Shown here: positions 44,611-53,237 of the stretch, one piece after another
How the letters are laid out: each line of letters begins with the position of its first letter
How positions within the stretch are numbered: the first letter of the stretch is position 1
Origin: Hyphomicrobiales bacterium
GTDB taxonomy: Bacteria > Pseudomonadota > Alphaproteobacteria > Rhizobiales > Rhizobiaceae
Length of the DNA: 64,000 nucleotides
NCBI GenBank assembly: GCA_900473745.1
Contig: UCMW01000013.1
Coordinates: forward strand, 186,001-250,000
Reading direction: 5' to 3'
Position numbers and translations under genes: made by a program
The notes under the pieces: model-generated
Databases searched by the model: none
What the model was told of the DNA's origin: nothing
Seen by the model: only the letters and a program-made list of their open reading frames with translations

Positions 44611-47382
44611 ATGTTCGAACTGCTGCCGCTGATCCTGATCGGCGTTCTCTTCATCATCCTCAGGGGGGCGACCAAACGGATCGACCGCCTCGAGAAGGAA
44701 CTCGGCGAAGTCAGGGAGAAGCTCTTCCGGCTCGGCGGTTCAGTCGGCGAATCGGAGAGCCCCGCCGTCGAGACTGCAGAAGCGGCTCCCGATCGGATAC
44801 CACTGCCGCTCGATGCGGCCGCGCCGATCGTTTACGAAGAGCCGCTCATCGATGGGGCACCCCGACAGAGCGAACCGGCTTCGATCGCAGAAGGCGAAAC
44901 GGATCTGCTTCCCGCTTCTGCGCGTCACGAGGTCCACGCAAAAGCCCCGGCGGAAAGTTTCGAAAACCTGCTCGGCGCGCGCTGGGCGGTCTGGGCGGGC
45001 GGCCTTGCGCTGGCGCTCGGTGGTGTTTTCCTCGTCCGCTACTCGATCGATAGCGGCCTGCTCGGCCCCGCGGTGCGGCTGACGCTGGCGGCTCTGTTCG
45101 GCCTTGCGCTGATCGGCGTCGGTGAACTGATCCGGCGCAAGGCACTGCCGAAGGTCGAAGCGCTTTATGCCAATGCCATGGTGCCCGGTATCCTGACGGC
45201 GGCCGGCGCGGTCTCCCTTTTCGGGGCGATTTATGCGGCACATGGCATCTACGACTTCATCGGCCCGACGCTTGCTTTTATCCTGCTGGCGCTCACCGCC
45301 TTCGGTGTGCTCGGCCTCTCGCTCCTGCACGGGCAGGCATTGGCGGGTTTGGGGCTTGTTGGCTCGATGGTGACGCCACTTCTCATTTCGACGACGGCGC
45401 CGAATCTCTGGACGCTGTTCATCTACCTGACCGTGGCACAGGTCGCGACCTCGCTCGCCTCGCGCGTCAAGGGCTGGCTGATCGTCCCCTCGATCGCCCA
45501 GGCACTGCTCGGGATCTGGGCGCTCATCGCCCTCATTGACTCGGCCGACATCACCCCTGTTGCCCTCTCCCTGATCGCGATGATCGCCGCCTGGATGCTG
45601 GTCTGGCCAGGGTCGACGCGTGAGGACGGGGCGGAACCGGAGACCTCGCTTTCCCTCGATGCGCTCGGCCGTCGCATGGCGTCCGGCCCGCTCGGCCTCG
45701 ACATCACGCTGTCGCTTTCCGTCCTCCTTCCGGCCTTGGTGCTGATCGATCGAGGACCGGCGGATCACTTGCCGTTCTTTGCCTTCGCGGCCCTGATCGC
45801 GGCGCTCGCTGCAGCGGGCAGCGCCCGAAATGGCGCTTTCTGGCCGACAGCGATCGCGAGCGTCGGGGCGCTCATAGGCGCGGTGGTGAAGACGGGGCTG
45901 ATTACACAGGCGCAGATCCTGTTGCTCGGCTTCGGCATGGATGAGAGCGTCGTCGTCAATCTGGGTGGCCCGGCCACGCTCGTCCTCATGGCTCTCGCGG
46001 CAGTCTTCGTTCTGCTCGGGCTCGCCCAGATCCGCCGCCGCTTTGCCGCCGATCCCCTGTTTTCCACGGTCTGGGCCACCGTCACATCCGTCCTTCCGGT
46101 GCTGCTCGCGACGATCAGCTTCGTCTTCTACGGCGTATACGCCCGCGACTGGGCGCACGGGCTCTTCGCAGTCGGACTCGGCGCAGTGCTGCTCGCGGCT
46201 TGCGAAACCCTTGATCGTCGGGGTGCAGTCCCTGGCTTCCGGCGCGGTATCGACGTGCTGCTCACGGGTAGTTTTGCTGCCTTTGCGCTGGCCCTGCACA
46301 GCCTCACCGACGGCTTGGTGACCACGATCCTGCTCGCCCTGCTCGGCTTTGCTTATCTCATGGCGACACGCAAGCGGTCCTGGAGCGGCCTGCCCTGGAT
46401 CATGGTCCTGTCGCTGGTCGGCGTGCTCTTCCGGATCGGTTGGGATCCGACCCTGGTCGGGCCGGCCGCGCTTTCGCGCACGCCCGTCCTCAACCAGTTG
46501 CTCCCGGGTTACGGCATCCCCGCCCTGCTTGCCCTCTTCGCGGCCTATGAGATGCGCAACTGGCCGGGCCAGCGGGTGCGCAATGCTTTGCAGGCACTCG
46601 CCAGCCTTCTCGGCCTTCTCGCTGTCGCCATCCTGGTGCGCCACGCCACGAATGGCGGCGTACTCGATTCGTCGACGCCGACGCTTGGCGAGCAGTCGAT
46701 CTACACGCTGCTCGTCGTTGGGCTCTCGGGCATCCTGATGACGCTTGATCTCAAATCGCCGAGCCCCGTCTTCCGCTATGGCTCGATGGTGGCAGGCGGG
46801 ATCGCCATCGCGCAGACCATCAGCCTGCATCTCGGCGCGCTCAATCCCTATTTCACCGGCGAGAGCACCGGCAGCTGGCCGCTGATCAACCTGCTGCTGA
46901 TCGGTTATCTGCTTCCCGGCCTCGCCTATGCGGGCCTCGCCTTTTATGCGCGTGACAAGCGGCCCCTGCCCTATGTGGTCCTGCTGGCACTTTCCGGGGC
47001 GGTGCTCGGCTTTGCCTGGGTGACACTCTCGGTGCGGAGGTTCTGGCAGGGAGAGTTCATTCCCTACTGGAAGGGTTTCGAGCAGGCGGAGACCTACAGC
47101 TATTCGGTGGCCTGGCTCGCGATTGGCGTCGGACTGTTGGCGCTTGGCTCACGTTTCGATGCGAGAAGCCTGCGCATCGCTTCAGCCGTTGTCGTGATGC
47201 TCACGGTCGCCAAGGTCTTCCTGATCGACATGGCGAACCTCGAAGGCGTTCTGCGGGCGCTTTCCTTCATCGGCCTCGGCTTCGTGCTGATCGGCATCGG
47301 GCTCTTCTACCAGAAGATCCTGAGTGGCAAGTCCAACCGGCACCCGAGGGTAGACGAGGAAGAGGCACCGACGGGGATTTGA
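44611..47382 (+). CDS. DUF2339 multi-spanning membrane protein
   Basis: 923-aa protein: short N-terminal membrane segment, coiled-coil-like stretch (~18-40, KRIDRLEKELGEVREKL), acidic linker, then about 25 membrane segments to the C-terminus; the conserved LLGARWAVWAGGLALALGGVFLVRYSI block opens the domain. DUF2339 is found across proteobacteria, function unknown. ATG at 44611; GTG at 44596 is less likely. Divergent from nadA. Confidence 0.9.
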   Translation: MFELLPLILIGVLFIILRGATKRIDRLEKELGEVREKLFRLGGSVGESESPAVETAEAAPDRIPLPLDAAAPIVYEEPLIDGAPRQSEPASIAEGETDLLPASARHEVHAKAPAESFENLLGARWAVWAGGLALALGGVFLVRYSIDSGLLGPAVRLTLAALFGLALIGVGELIRRKALPKVEALYANAMVPGILTAAGAVSLFGAIYAAHGIYDFIGPTLAFILLALTAFGVLGLSLLHGQALAGLGLVGSMVTPLLISTTAPNLWTLFIYLTVAQVATSLASRVKGWLIVPSIAQALLGIWALIALIDSADITPVALSLIAMIAAWMLVWPGSTREDGAEPETSLSLDALGRRMASGPLGLDITLSLSVLLPALVLIDRGPADHLPFFAFAALIAALAAAGSARNGAFWPTAIASVGALIGAVVKTGLITQAQILLLGFGMDESVVVNLGGPATLVLMALAAVFVLLGLAQIRRRFAADPLFSTVWATVTSVLPVLLATISFVFYGVYARDWAHGLFAVGLGAVLLAACETLDRRGAVPGFRRGIDVLLTGSFAAFALALHSLTDGLVTTILLALLGFAYLMATRKRSWSGLPWIMVLSLVGVLFRIGWDPTLVGPAALSRTPVLNQLLPGYGIPALLALFAAYEMRNWPGQRVRNALQALASLLGLLAVAILVRHATNGGVLDSSTPTLGEQSIYTLLVVGLSGILMTLDLKSPSPVFRYGSMVAGGIAIAQTISLHLGALNPYFTGESTGSWPLINLLLIGYLLPGLAYAGLAFYARDKRPLPYVVLLALSGAVLGFAWVTLSVRRFWQGEFIPYWKGFEQAETYSYSVAWLAIGVGLLALGSRFDARSLRIASAVVVMLTVAKVFLIDMANLEGVLRALSFIGLGFVLIGIGLFYQKILSGKSNRHPRVDEEEAPTGI

Positions 47383-47448
47383 TCAGGGGCGGTTGAACAG
47401 GGAGCGGTCGCAAGGCTAGATGCGGCCATCCGAAACGGGGACTCACAG

Positions 47449-48102
47449 TTGACCGCCCTTCTCACTGCCGCTGATTTTGCCCCCCATGCGGCGCTTGCCG
47501 CCGATCTCCTTGATCACGCGACGGAGGGGGATGACGGTTCGCATGACCTCGCCCATATCCACCGGGTCTTCAAGAATGCGTTGAAGATCCAGGCCGGCGA
47601 AGGCGGCAATGCCGACATCCTCGCAGCTGCCGTCCTGCTGCATGATTGCGTCGCCGTCGAGAAGAGCTCGCCGCTGCGGTCCCAGGCTTCGCGGCTGGCG
47701 GCAGAAAAGGCGAGCGGCATCCTTGCCGGGCACGGCTGGCCCGAGGCGAAGATTGCGGCGGTCGCCCATGCGATCCTGACGCACAGCTTTTCTGCCAATA
47801 TTCCCCCGGAAACACTGGAAGCGAAGATGCTGCAGGATGCCGACCGGCTGGATGCGATCGGCATGGTCGGCGTGGCGCGCTGCTTCTACATTGCAGGCCG
47901 CATGGGCTCGGGGCTCTATCACCCCGGCGATCCCGGCGCCGAGCATCGCCCGCTCGACGACCGGTCCTATGCGATCGACCATTTTCCGGCCAAGCTGCTG
48001 AAACTCTCCGATGGCTTCCAGACCGAGACAGGTGCCAGGCTGGCAATGGAGCGTCATGAGCGGCTCACTCTATTCCTCTCCATGTTTCGCGACGAAATTT
48101 AA
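47449..48102 (+). CDS. HD domain hydrolase
   Basis: 217-aa HD protein similar to YedJ: ligands in HDLAHIHRVF near 32, LLHDC near 64, and DADRLDAIG near 127. Substrate unknown. TTG start at 47449 with GGGGA 8 nt before; no ATG upstream fits. Followed 13 nt later by the MOSC gene. Confidence 0.85.
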   Translation: MTALLTAADFAPHAALAADLLDHATEGDDGSHDLAHIHRVFKNALKIQAGEGGNADILAAAVLLHDCVAVEKSSPLRSQASRLAAEKASGILAGHGWPEAKIAAVAHAILTHSFSANIPPETLEAKMLQDADRLDAIGMVGVARCFYIAGRMGSGLYHPGDPGAEHRPLDDRSYAIDHFPAKLLKLSDGFQTETGARLAMERHERLTLFLSMFRDEI

Positions 48103-48115
48103 AGGGCACGGCACC

Positions 48116-48961
48116 ATGCAGATCACCGATCTCTTCATCTATCCGTTCAAGAGCGCCCGTGGCATCGCCCTGCCCCAGGCGCGAACAGAGGCCATGGGCC
48201 TTTCTGGTGACCGGCGCATGATGCTGGTCGACCCTTCAGGCCACTTCATCACACAACGGGAATTGCCGGAGCTGGCCCGCCTCACAGCCCTGCCCGGAGC
48301 TGCCTATGTGACGCTGCGCCTCGATGACATGAGCGAAATGATGGTCGCTCCACCACAGCCCGACAACCGGATGGATGTGGCGATCTGGCGTTCGATCGTC
48401 AGCGCCGCTGTCGCGCATGAGAGCGTCAACGAGAAACTCTCGGAGTGGTTCGGGAGGCCCGTGAAACTCGCCTTCATCGACGGCCAAAGCCGGCGTGAGG
48501 CGAGCGCCGAATGGGCGGGCGAAGGCTCACCGATGGGTTTTGCCGACGGCTACCAGATCCTTGTCACGACGACAGGTTCGCTGCGTGCCCTGAACGAGGA
48601 CATGGTCCGGCACGGCGAAGGCGAAGTCGACATGGACCGGTTCCGCCCCAATATCGTCGTCGACTGCGACGAGCCGTGGGCGGAGGATGCCTGGTCCGGC
48701 CTCGAGATCGGCGGCATCCGCTTCGATTTCGTCAAACCCTGCCCGCGCTGCATCATGACCACGCAGGACCAGCAGACCGGCTCCCGCGAGGGCGCCAATC
48801 CTATGCCGGCCATGGGGCGTCTCAGGATGTCCGCCGACCGACGCGTGCCGGGGCCGCTGTTCGGCTGGAATGCGGTGCCAAGGGGAGAGGGTCTGGTGCG
48901 GGTTGGGGATGCCGTGACGGTGCTTGGCAGTCGCGAGGGATGGGCGATCAAGCAGCGGTGA
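48116..48961 (+). CDS. MOSC domain protein (YcbX-like)
   Basis: 281-aa protein with an N-terminal MOSC beta-barrel (~1-115) and MOSC domain (~130-275). Conserved Cys in CPRCIMTT near residue 218, the likely molybdenum-cofactor or sulfur ligand. Family members such as YcbX and mARC reduce N-hydroxylated compounds using sulfurated molybdenum cofactor. ATG 48116. Confidence 0.9.
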   Translation: MQITDLFIYPFKSARGIALPQARTEAMGLSGDRRMMLVDPSGHFITQRELPELARLTALPGAAYVTLRLDDMSEMMVAPPQPDNRMDVAIWRSIVSAAVAHESVNEKLSEWFGRPVKLAFIDGQSRREASAEWAGEGSPMGFADGYQILVTTTGSLRALNEDMVRHGEGEVDMDRFRPNIVVDCDEPWAEDAWSGLEIGGIRFDFVKPCPRCIMTTQDQQTGSREGANPMPAMGRLRMSADRRVPGPLFGWNAVPRGEGLVRVGDAVTVLGSREGWAIKQR

Positions 48962-48986
48962 GATTGTTTGGGGAGGATGCCATCCG

Positions 48987-49149
48987 CCCTCGTCCTTCGA
49001 GGGTCGCTCCGCTCCCACCTCAGGATGAGGGCTGATCGTTCTGCGCTTGGTGCCTCAGCATAAACGACAGATCTGTAGCGTCGAAATCGGCTCCGCAGCC
49101 CCTCATCCTGAGGTGCCCTTGCGCTAGCAAGGGCCTCGAAGGATCCAGC
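48987..49149. repeat. Palindromic dispersed repeat, family B, copy 1
   Basis: About 163 bp, from CCTCGTCCTTCGAGGG to GGCCTCGAAGGATCC, with internal CCTCAGGATGAGG and CCTCATCCTGAGG arms. Ends are inverted repeats of each other. Same orientation as copy 2 at 49590; the two bracket the GIY-YIG gene. Confidence 0.88.
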
Positions 49150-49278
49150 CTCATCCACCGGCCGTCCCCTAGGGAGCTTGCGAGTGTGGGCCCTGACGCC
49201 TCAAATCCCTGCAGATTCTGGGGTTGTGCCGCAACAGAAGTGGCGGCAGCATGGATACGCACCATCGAGGTCATCCAT

Positions 49279-49638
49279 ATGGAGGTCACAGTCTACATCC
49301 TCCGCTGCAGCGACGGCTCCTACTACACCGGACTGACGAAACAGCCGATCGAGGCGCGGATCTGGGAGCACAACGCGGGCACCTACGATGGCTACACAGC
49401 CAAACGCCGACCGGTGGAACTGGTGTTTACAGAAAGCTATGACCGCATCCTCTACGCCATCGCCCGCGAGCGACAGATCAAGGGCTGGAACCGGCAGAAG
49501 AAGGAAGCGCTCATCACCTATGCCTATGAGGCCCTTCCGGAACTTTCCCGTCGAGGGCCGGTCAATCGGTTGAGTGGTGACCCCACCCACCCTCGTCCTT
49601 CGAGGGTCGCTTCGCTCCCACCTGAGGATGAGGGCTGA
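49279..49638 (+). CDS. GIY-YIG domain endonuclease-like protein
   Basis: 119-aa protein of the UvrC/YhbQ-like GIY-YIG group. VYILRCSDGSYYTGLT (residues ~5-20) supplies the tyrosines; Arg in EARIWEHNAG and Glu in RERQIKGWNR follow. The domain proper ends near residue 95; the last ~18 residues (from HPRPSRVASL) are encoded by repeat copy 2, so the ancestral stop was lost when the repeat inserted or moved. GAGG 9 nt upstream of the ATG. Bracketed by direct copies of family B. Target unknown. Confidence 0.87.
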   Translation: MEVTVYILRCSDGSYYTGLTKQPIEARIWEHNAGTYDGYTAKRRPVELVFTESYDRILYAIARERQIKGWNRQKKEALITYAYEALPELSRRGPVNRLSGDPTHPRPSRVASLPPEDEG

Positions 49639-49752
49639 TCGGTTTGCGCTCGGTGCCTCAGCGCAAGCGGGATATCTGAGGCGTCCAAGCCGGCTCTGCC
49701 GCCCCTCATCCTGAGGTGCCCTTGCTTTAGCAAGGGCCTCGAAGGATCCAGC
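49590..49752. repeat. Palindromic dispersed repeat, family B, copy 2
   Basis: About 163 bp, direct repeat of copy 1; the first ~50 bp overlap the 3' end of the GIY-YIG reading frame. Differences from copy 1 lie mainly in the central part. Confidence 0.88.
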
Positions 49753-49865
49753 CGCAATCAGTCTCACCTAACATCCATCAAATCGCTTGATGGCCAGTTC
49801 ATCAAAAGGCGTTTCTGCTCATCAATGGACTGCACTAATATGTGATCGATAAAGGAGAGTCCCCG

Positions 49866-51086
49866 ATGACCACCACCAGCCGTCCCGCCATGCCCTGGCT
49901 CATCATTCTCGCGGGATCGCTGATTGCGGTGATGACCTTCGGGCCGCGATCGGCGATGGGTTTCTTCCAGCTGCCGATGCTGGCTGATCGAGGCTGGGAT
50001 CGCTCGACCTTCGGCCTTGCCATGGCGTTCCAGAACCTCTTCTGGGGTGTGAGTCAGCCATTCTTCGGGGCGCTCGCCGACAAATACGGCACCGGACGGG
50101 TCCTTGTGATGTCCGGCATTCTCTATGCCGCGGGCCTGCTGATGATGGCCTTTGCGAGCGCTCCGATCTGGCTGCATATCGGTGGCGGCGTGCTGATCGG
50201 AACCGCCATCGGCGCAGGCTCCTTCAGCGTCATCCTCTCGGCATTCGCCCGCAATGTGACGCCCGAGCAACGCTCGATGGCATTCGGCATCGGGACGGCT
50301 GCCGGGTCGGCCGGCATGTTCCTGTTCGCGCCACTCAGCCAGGGCTTCATCTCGGCCTTCGGCTGGTCGGACAGTCTCGTCATCATCGCCGTGATGATGC
50401 TGGTGGTGCCGCTGCTCGCCTTCCCGCTGCGCGGCAATGCGCAGTCCGGTAGCCAGTCGGGCAACCAGTACAAGCAGACCATTGCCGAGGCGTTGAGAGA
50501 AGCCTTCGCGCACAAGAGTTATCTCCTGCTCACAACCGGATTCTTCGTCTGCGGCTTCCAGGTGGCCTTCATCACCGCCCACTTCCCGGCCTATCTCGGC
50601 GATATCGGGATCGAGGCGAGTTATGCCGTCATTGCCATGGCCTTGATCGGCTTCTTCAACATCATCGGCTCACTGGCCGCCGGCTGGATCGGGCAGCGTT
50701 ATTCGAAGCCCTATTTCCTCGCCTATATCTATATCGGCCGCTCGATCACGGTGACGCTCTTCCTGCTCCTGCCGCAGACGCCGCTTTCGGTGGTGATCTT
50801 CGCCGCGGTGATGGGCCTCCTTTGGCTCTCCACCGTGCCGCCGACCAATGGCCTGGTCGCGATCATGTTCGGCACGCGCCATCTCGGTCTGCTCGGCGGT
50901 CTCGTCTTCCTCTCCCACCAGCTCGGCTCTTTCCTCGGCGTCTGGATGGGCGGCTATCTCTACGACCAGTTCGGAACCTATGACCAGGTCTGGTGGTTGG
51001 GTGTGGCGCTCGGGATCTTCGCGGCTGTGGTGCATTGGCCGATCAGCGAAAAAGCGGTCGAACGCCCGGCCATCGCCGCGGCTTAA
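49866..51086 (+). CDS. MFS transporter (oxalate/formate antiporter-like)
   Basis: 406-aa twelve-segment permease with NGxG-type DKYGTGR loop after segment two, like OFA/YhjX antiporters. Substrate uncertain: monocarboxylate or oxalate. AAAGGAGAG is 6 nt before the ATG at 49866. Promoter is in the gap downstream of family B copy 2. After its stop comes an AT-rich stretch (51087-51313) with a small CCGGCA/TGCCGG hairpin (51111-51131). Confidence 0.9.
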   Translation: MTTTSRPAMPWLIILAGSLIAVMTFGPRSAMGFFQLPMLADRGWDRSTFGLAMAFQNLFWGVSQPFFGALADKYGTGRVLVMSGILYAAGLLMMAFASAPIWLHIGGGVLIGTAIGAGSFSVILSAFARNVTPEQRSMAFGIGTAAGSAGMFLFAPLSQGFISAFGWSDSLVIIAVMMLVVPLLAFPLRGNAQSGSQSGNQYKQTIAEALREAFAHKSYLLLTTGFFVCGFQVAFITAHFPAYLGDIGIEASYAVIAMALIGFFNIIGSLAAGWIGQRYSKPYFLAYIYIGRSITVTLFLLLPQTPLSVVIFAAVMGLLWLSTVPPTNGLVAIMFGTRHLGLLGGLVFLSHQLGSFLGVWMGGYLYDQFGTYDQVWWLGVALGIFAAVVHWPISEKAVERPAIAAA

Positions 51087-51313
51087 TTATGCCCTAAGTG
51101 AGATCATATTCCGGCATTTCTTCTGTGCCGGATCAAAATTCCCATGTTTTCAACCAATAGCGACTGTCACAGAAAATTATTTTATTTTTCTTGTCGATCC
51201 CGTTGACGGATTCCGAGCCAGCACCTACCTTGTGCGAGCTGGTTCGGACACTGACGACGAACCATGAACGGCCCCAAATCCAGAGGCCGCAGCCAAAGAA
51301 GGAGGTCAGCGAA

Positions 51314-51409
51314 ATGCAAGTTGTATTTCTTGATGTCATCCGATCCTGGCAGACGACCCCGTGCCTCGTGATGGTGAAACGCCATTCCGCCTGCTCCTGT
51401 CGAATGTGA
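51314..51409 (+). CDS. 31-aa ORF with strong ribosome site
   Basis: AAGGAGGT lies 8 nt before an ATG at 51314, among the best ribosome sites in the window. The peptide is MQVVFLDVI... ending HSACSCRM, with a Cys-Ser-Cys near the C-terminus. It ends 78 nt before the 84-aa gene at 51488. Could be a small protein or a leader peptide sensing an amino acid such as cysteine; unresolved. Confidence 0.5.
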   Translation: MQVVFLDVIRSWQTTPCLVMVKRHSACSCRM

Positions 51410-51487
51410 CGCAGCACAGAGCCTGAATTCCACAAACGACTATTGAAACAGCGCCGTGCCTTGAATGCACGAGCGAGGACACTCGTT

Positions 51488-51742
51488 ATGAAGAAGCAAG
51501 TTATCGAATATGCCGGGGTTCCGGTTGGAATCACGATCCCCGACGGCGACAGGGTCAAGTTCATTGCCGTCAAATATCCGGTCATTGACCTGGACGGCGG
51601 CGTCTATCGCAGCGTCGGCGAGTTGCAGATGGCCATCCACCAGCACATGGCGAAGTCCGCGCCCGAGGATCAGGCCGTGTTCTTCGGCGCAGCCAACGCG
51701 CCGGTCGCGTCCAGCGATCGCAAGGTCTTCAACGCGGCCTGA
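51488..51742 (+). CDS. Hypothetical protein (84 aa)
   Basis: Small soluble protein starting [15 protein letters not shown], with [18 protein letters not shown] and LQMAIHQHM; beta-rich N-terminus then helix. GAGGA 8 nt before the ATG. Its 3' 73 nt overlap the antisense recO end. No family recognised; resembles short proteins in other Rhizobiaceae by feel only. Confidence 0.65.
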   Translation: MKKQVIEYAGVPVGITIPDGDRVKFIAVKYPVIDLDGGVYRSVGELQMAIHQHMAKSAPEDQAVFFGAANAPVASSDRKVFNAA

Positions 51743-52443
51743 CAGAATCCCTCGCGTGCCGCGCCGGGCTCGAGCCCCCGCGGCACATAGACGTGTCGGT
51801 CCAGGAAATACGCCGTGAGCCGGAAGGCCTCGGCGAGTGTCTCCGGATCGGCCGCCCGGTTCGTACCGGGGGTCAGAAAGTCCGGCAGCGCCAGCATCTT
51901 GTCGGCCCAGGGCGCCCCTGCCTCCCGGCTCACTGCCCTGCCCGATTTCGGCGAGACATAGGCCAGATCATTGCGGGTACCGGTGGCCGCACACTCCTCC
52001 AGGTCCAGACCGAAACCGAGATCGTTGAGAAGCGCCAGCTCGAAGCGCACGAAGAGTTCACCCGCCGTTGCGGGTTCTTCCAGGTGGCCCAGAATCACGT
52101 CGAGTGCGCCAAACAAATGCGCGTGGGGATCGCGCTCGGGCAAGAGACGCAGAAGAGAGGCCAGCGCCTGCACGCCGTAAACGCCGGTCGCGCTCTCCAT
52201 GAGGCGACCGGCGCGAAGCAGCAGGGGCTCGACCCGGAACTCGCCCAGATGTTCGTCCAGCCTTGCGCGCCACGTGACCTCAAGACGGTTTCCTGGCTGC
52301 AAAACCGGCTGCATGGTTCGTGAGCGTCCGGAGCGCACCATGCCGAGATGGCGGCCGCGCGTGCGGGTCATCACCTCGGCAATGACGCTTGTTTCGCCAT
52401 GCCTCCGCACTCCCAAAAGGATCGCCTCGTCTGTCCATTGCAT
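51670..52443 (-). CDS. recO: DNA repair protein RecO
   Basis: 257-aa RecFOR partner: N-terminal OB fold (~1-80, [17 protein letters not shown]), helical C-terminal region (~85-240). Only one Cys (LEECAATG) is left where four zinc ligands sit in other RecO proteins, a loss seen in rhizobia. Normally follows era; here TetR and AbrB-family genes lie between. 3' end overlaps the convergent 84-aa gene by 73 nt. Confidence 0.94.
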   Translation of the reverse strand: MQWTDEAILLGVRRHGETSVIAEVMTRTRGRHLGMVRSGRSRTMQPVLQPGNRLEVTWRARLDEHLGEFRVEPLLLRAGRLMESATGVYGVQALASLLRLLPERDPHAHLFGALDVILGHLEEPATAGELFVRFELALLNDLGFGLDLEECAATGTRNDLAYVSPKSGRAVSREAGAPWADKMLALPDFLTPGTNRAADPETLAEAFRLTAYFLDRHVYVPRGLEPGAAREGFCQAALKTLRSLDATGALAAPKNTA

Positions 52444-52496
52444 GGTCGGGTTTTACCGCAGAGCCGCATGAGGCGCGAGGCTTTTCGGCATGCGGA

Positions 52497-53132
52497 TCAG
52501 ATTTCGGCTAGATAACGCTGGACCCAGCCGCGCCACTGCGCAATCGCCTCGGCCTTGCCGGGATAACGTTTTTCCTCATGCAATTGGACCAGGGACTTCA
52601 TGGCCTGAAAGAGCACCACGGCCATCGGCTGCGCCTGCTCCTCGGCCAGATCGGGGTGCCAGATGCAGAGGATTTCAGCGATCCGCCGCCGCAGGTTCTC
52701 CCGCAGGATTCCCGGACGAACGCCCGGCTGTTCCCAGCGCGCATCGAGGAGGCTGAGCGCCAGACTGCGCTCCGTCGCATGGGCGACGAGAACATCGAGC
52801 AGTTGCTCACCGAGTTGCATTCCGTCCAATTCGGGGGCCACGGCCTTGATCCGATCGAGGGCCGCCTCGACATGCTCGGCATAACGGGCGATCAATGCGT
52901 CGGCGAGAACGTCCTTGTTGGGGAAGAACTGGTAGAGCGAGCCGATCGGCGCGCCGGCACGCGCGGCAATCTCGGTCATGGTCGCGGCCTTGTAGCCCTG
53001 CTCGGCGAAGACGGCAGCACCAGCGTCCAGAAGCTTGGCCACCCGGGCGATGCCGCGCTTGCGCTTCGGCTCCTTGGCGGTCGGCGCTGGGGCCGGCTGG
53101 GGTGCTGCCGAACTTGACTTTTGCGAGGTCAT
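52497..53132 (-). CDS. TetR family transcriptional regulator
   Basis: ~211-aa regulator: Ala/Pro/Lys-rich N-terminus, HTH at ~27-70 (AVFAEQGYKAATMTEIAARAGAPIGSLYQFFPNKDVL), then a helical ligand domain. Starts at 53132, 53138 and 53165 are all possible; 53132 chosen for TGAGA just upstream, weakly. Divergent from the AbrB-family transporter across ~100 bp, with a TGAGG-N4-CCTCA dyad at 53151-53164. Confidence 0.88.
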   Translation of the reverse strand: MTSQKSSSAAPQPAPAPTAKEPKRKRGIARVAKLLDAGAAVFAEQGYKAATMTEIAARAGAPIGSLYQFFPNKDVLADALIARYAEHVEAALDRIKAVAPELDGMQLGEQLLDVLVAHATERSLALSLLDARWEQPGVRPGILRENLRRRIAEILCIWHPDLAEEQAQPMAVVLFQAMKSLVQLHEEKRYPGKAEAIAQWRGWVQRYLAEI

Positions 53133-53150
53133 TCTCATAAAACTCGATTG

Positions 53151-53164
53151 TGAGGTGCGCCTCA
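53151..53164. promoter_or_regulatory. Dyad between tetR-type and AbrB-family genes
   Basis: TGAGG-N4-CCTCA, a short inverted repeat in the divergent intergenic region; possible TetR operator. Only position and symmetry support this. Confidence 0.35.
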
Positions 53165-53237
53165 TTTATTTGATGAAATCACGCTTTCGTCCAGAACTTT
53201 CCCGGAAACGGATGTCAGACGAAGGACGGAGACGCTC

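Noticed and set aside
44740-46830. 696-codon minus-strand frame
   Set aside because: Shadow of the DUF2339 gene, rich in Arg, Asp and His with no domain.
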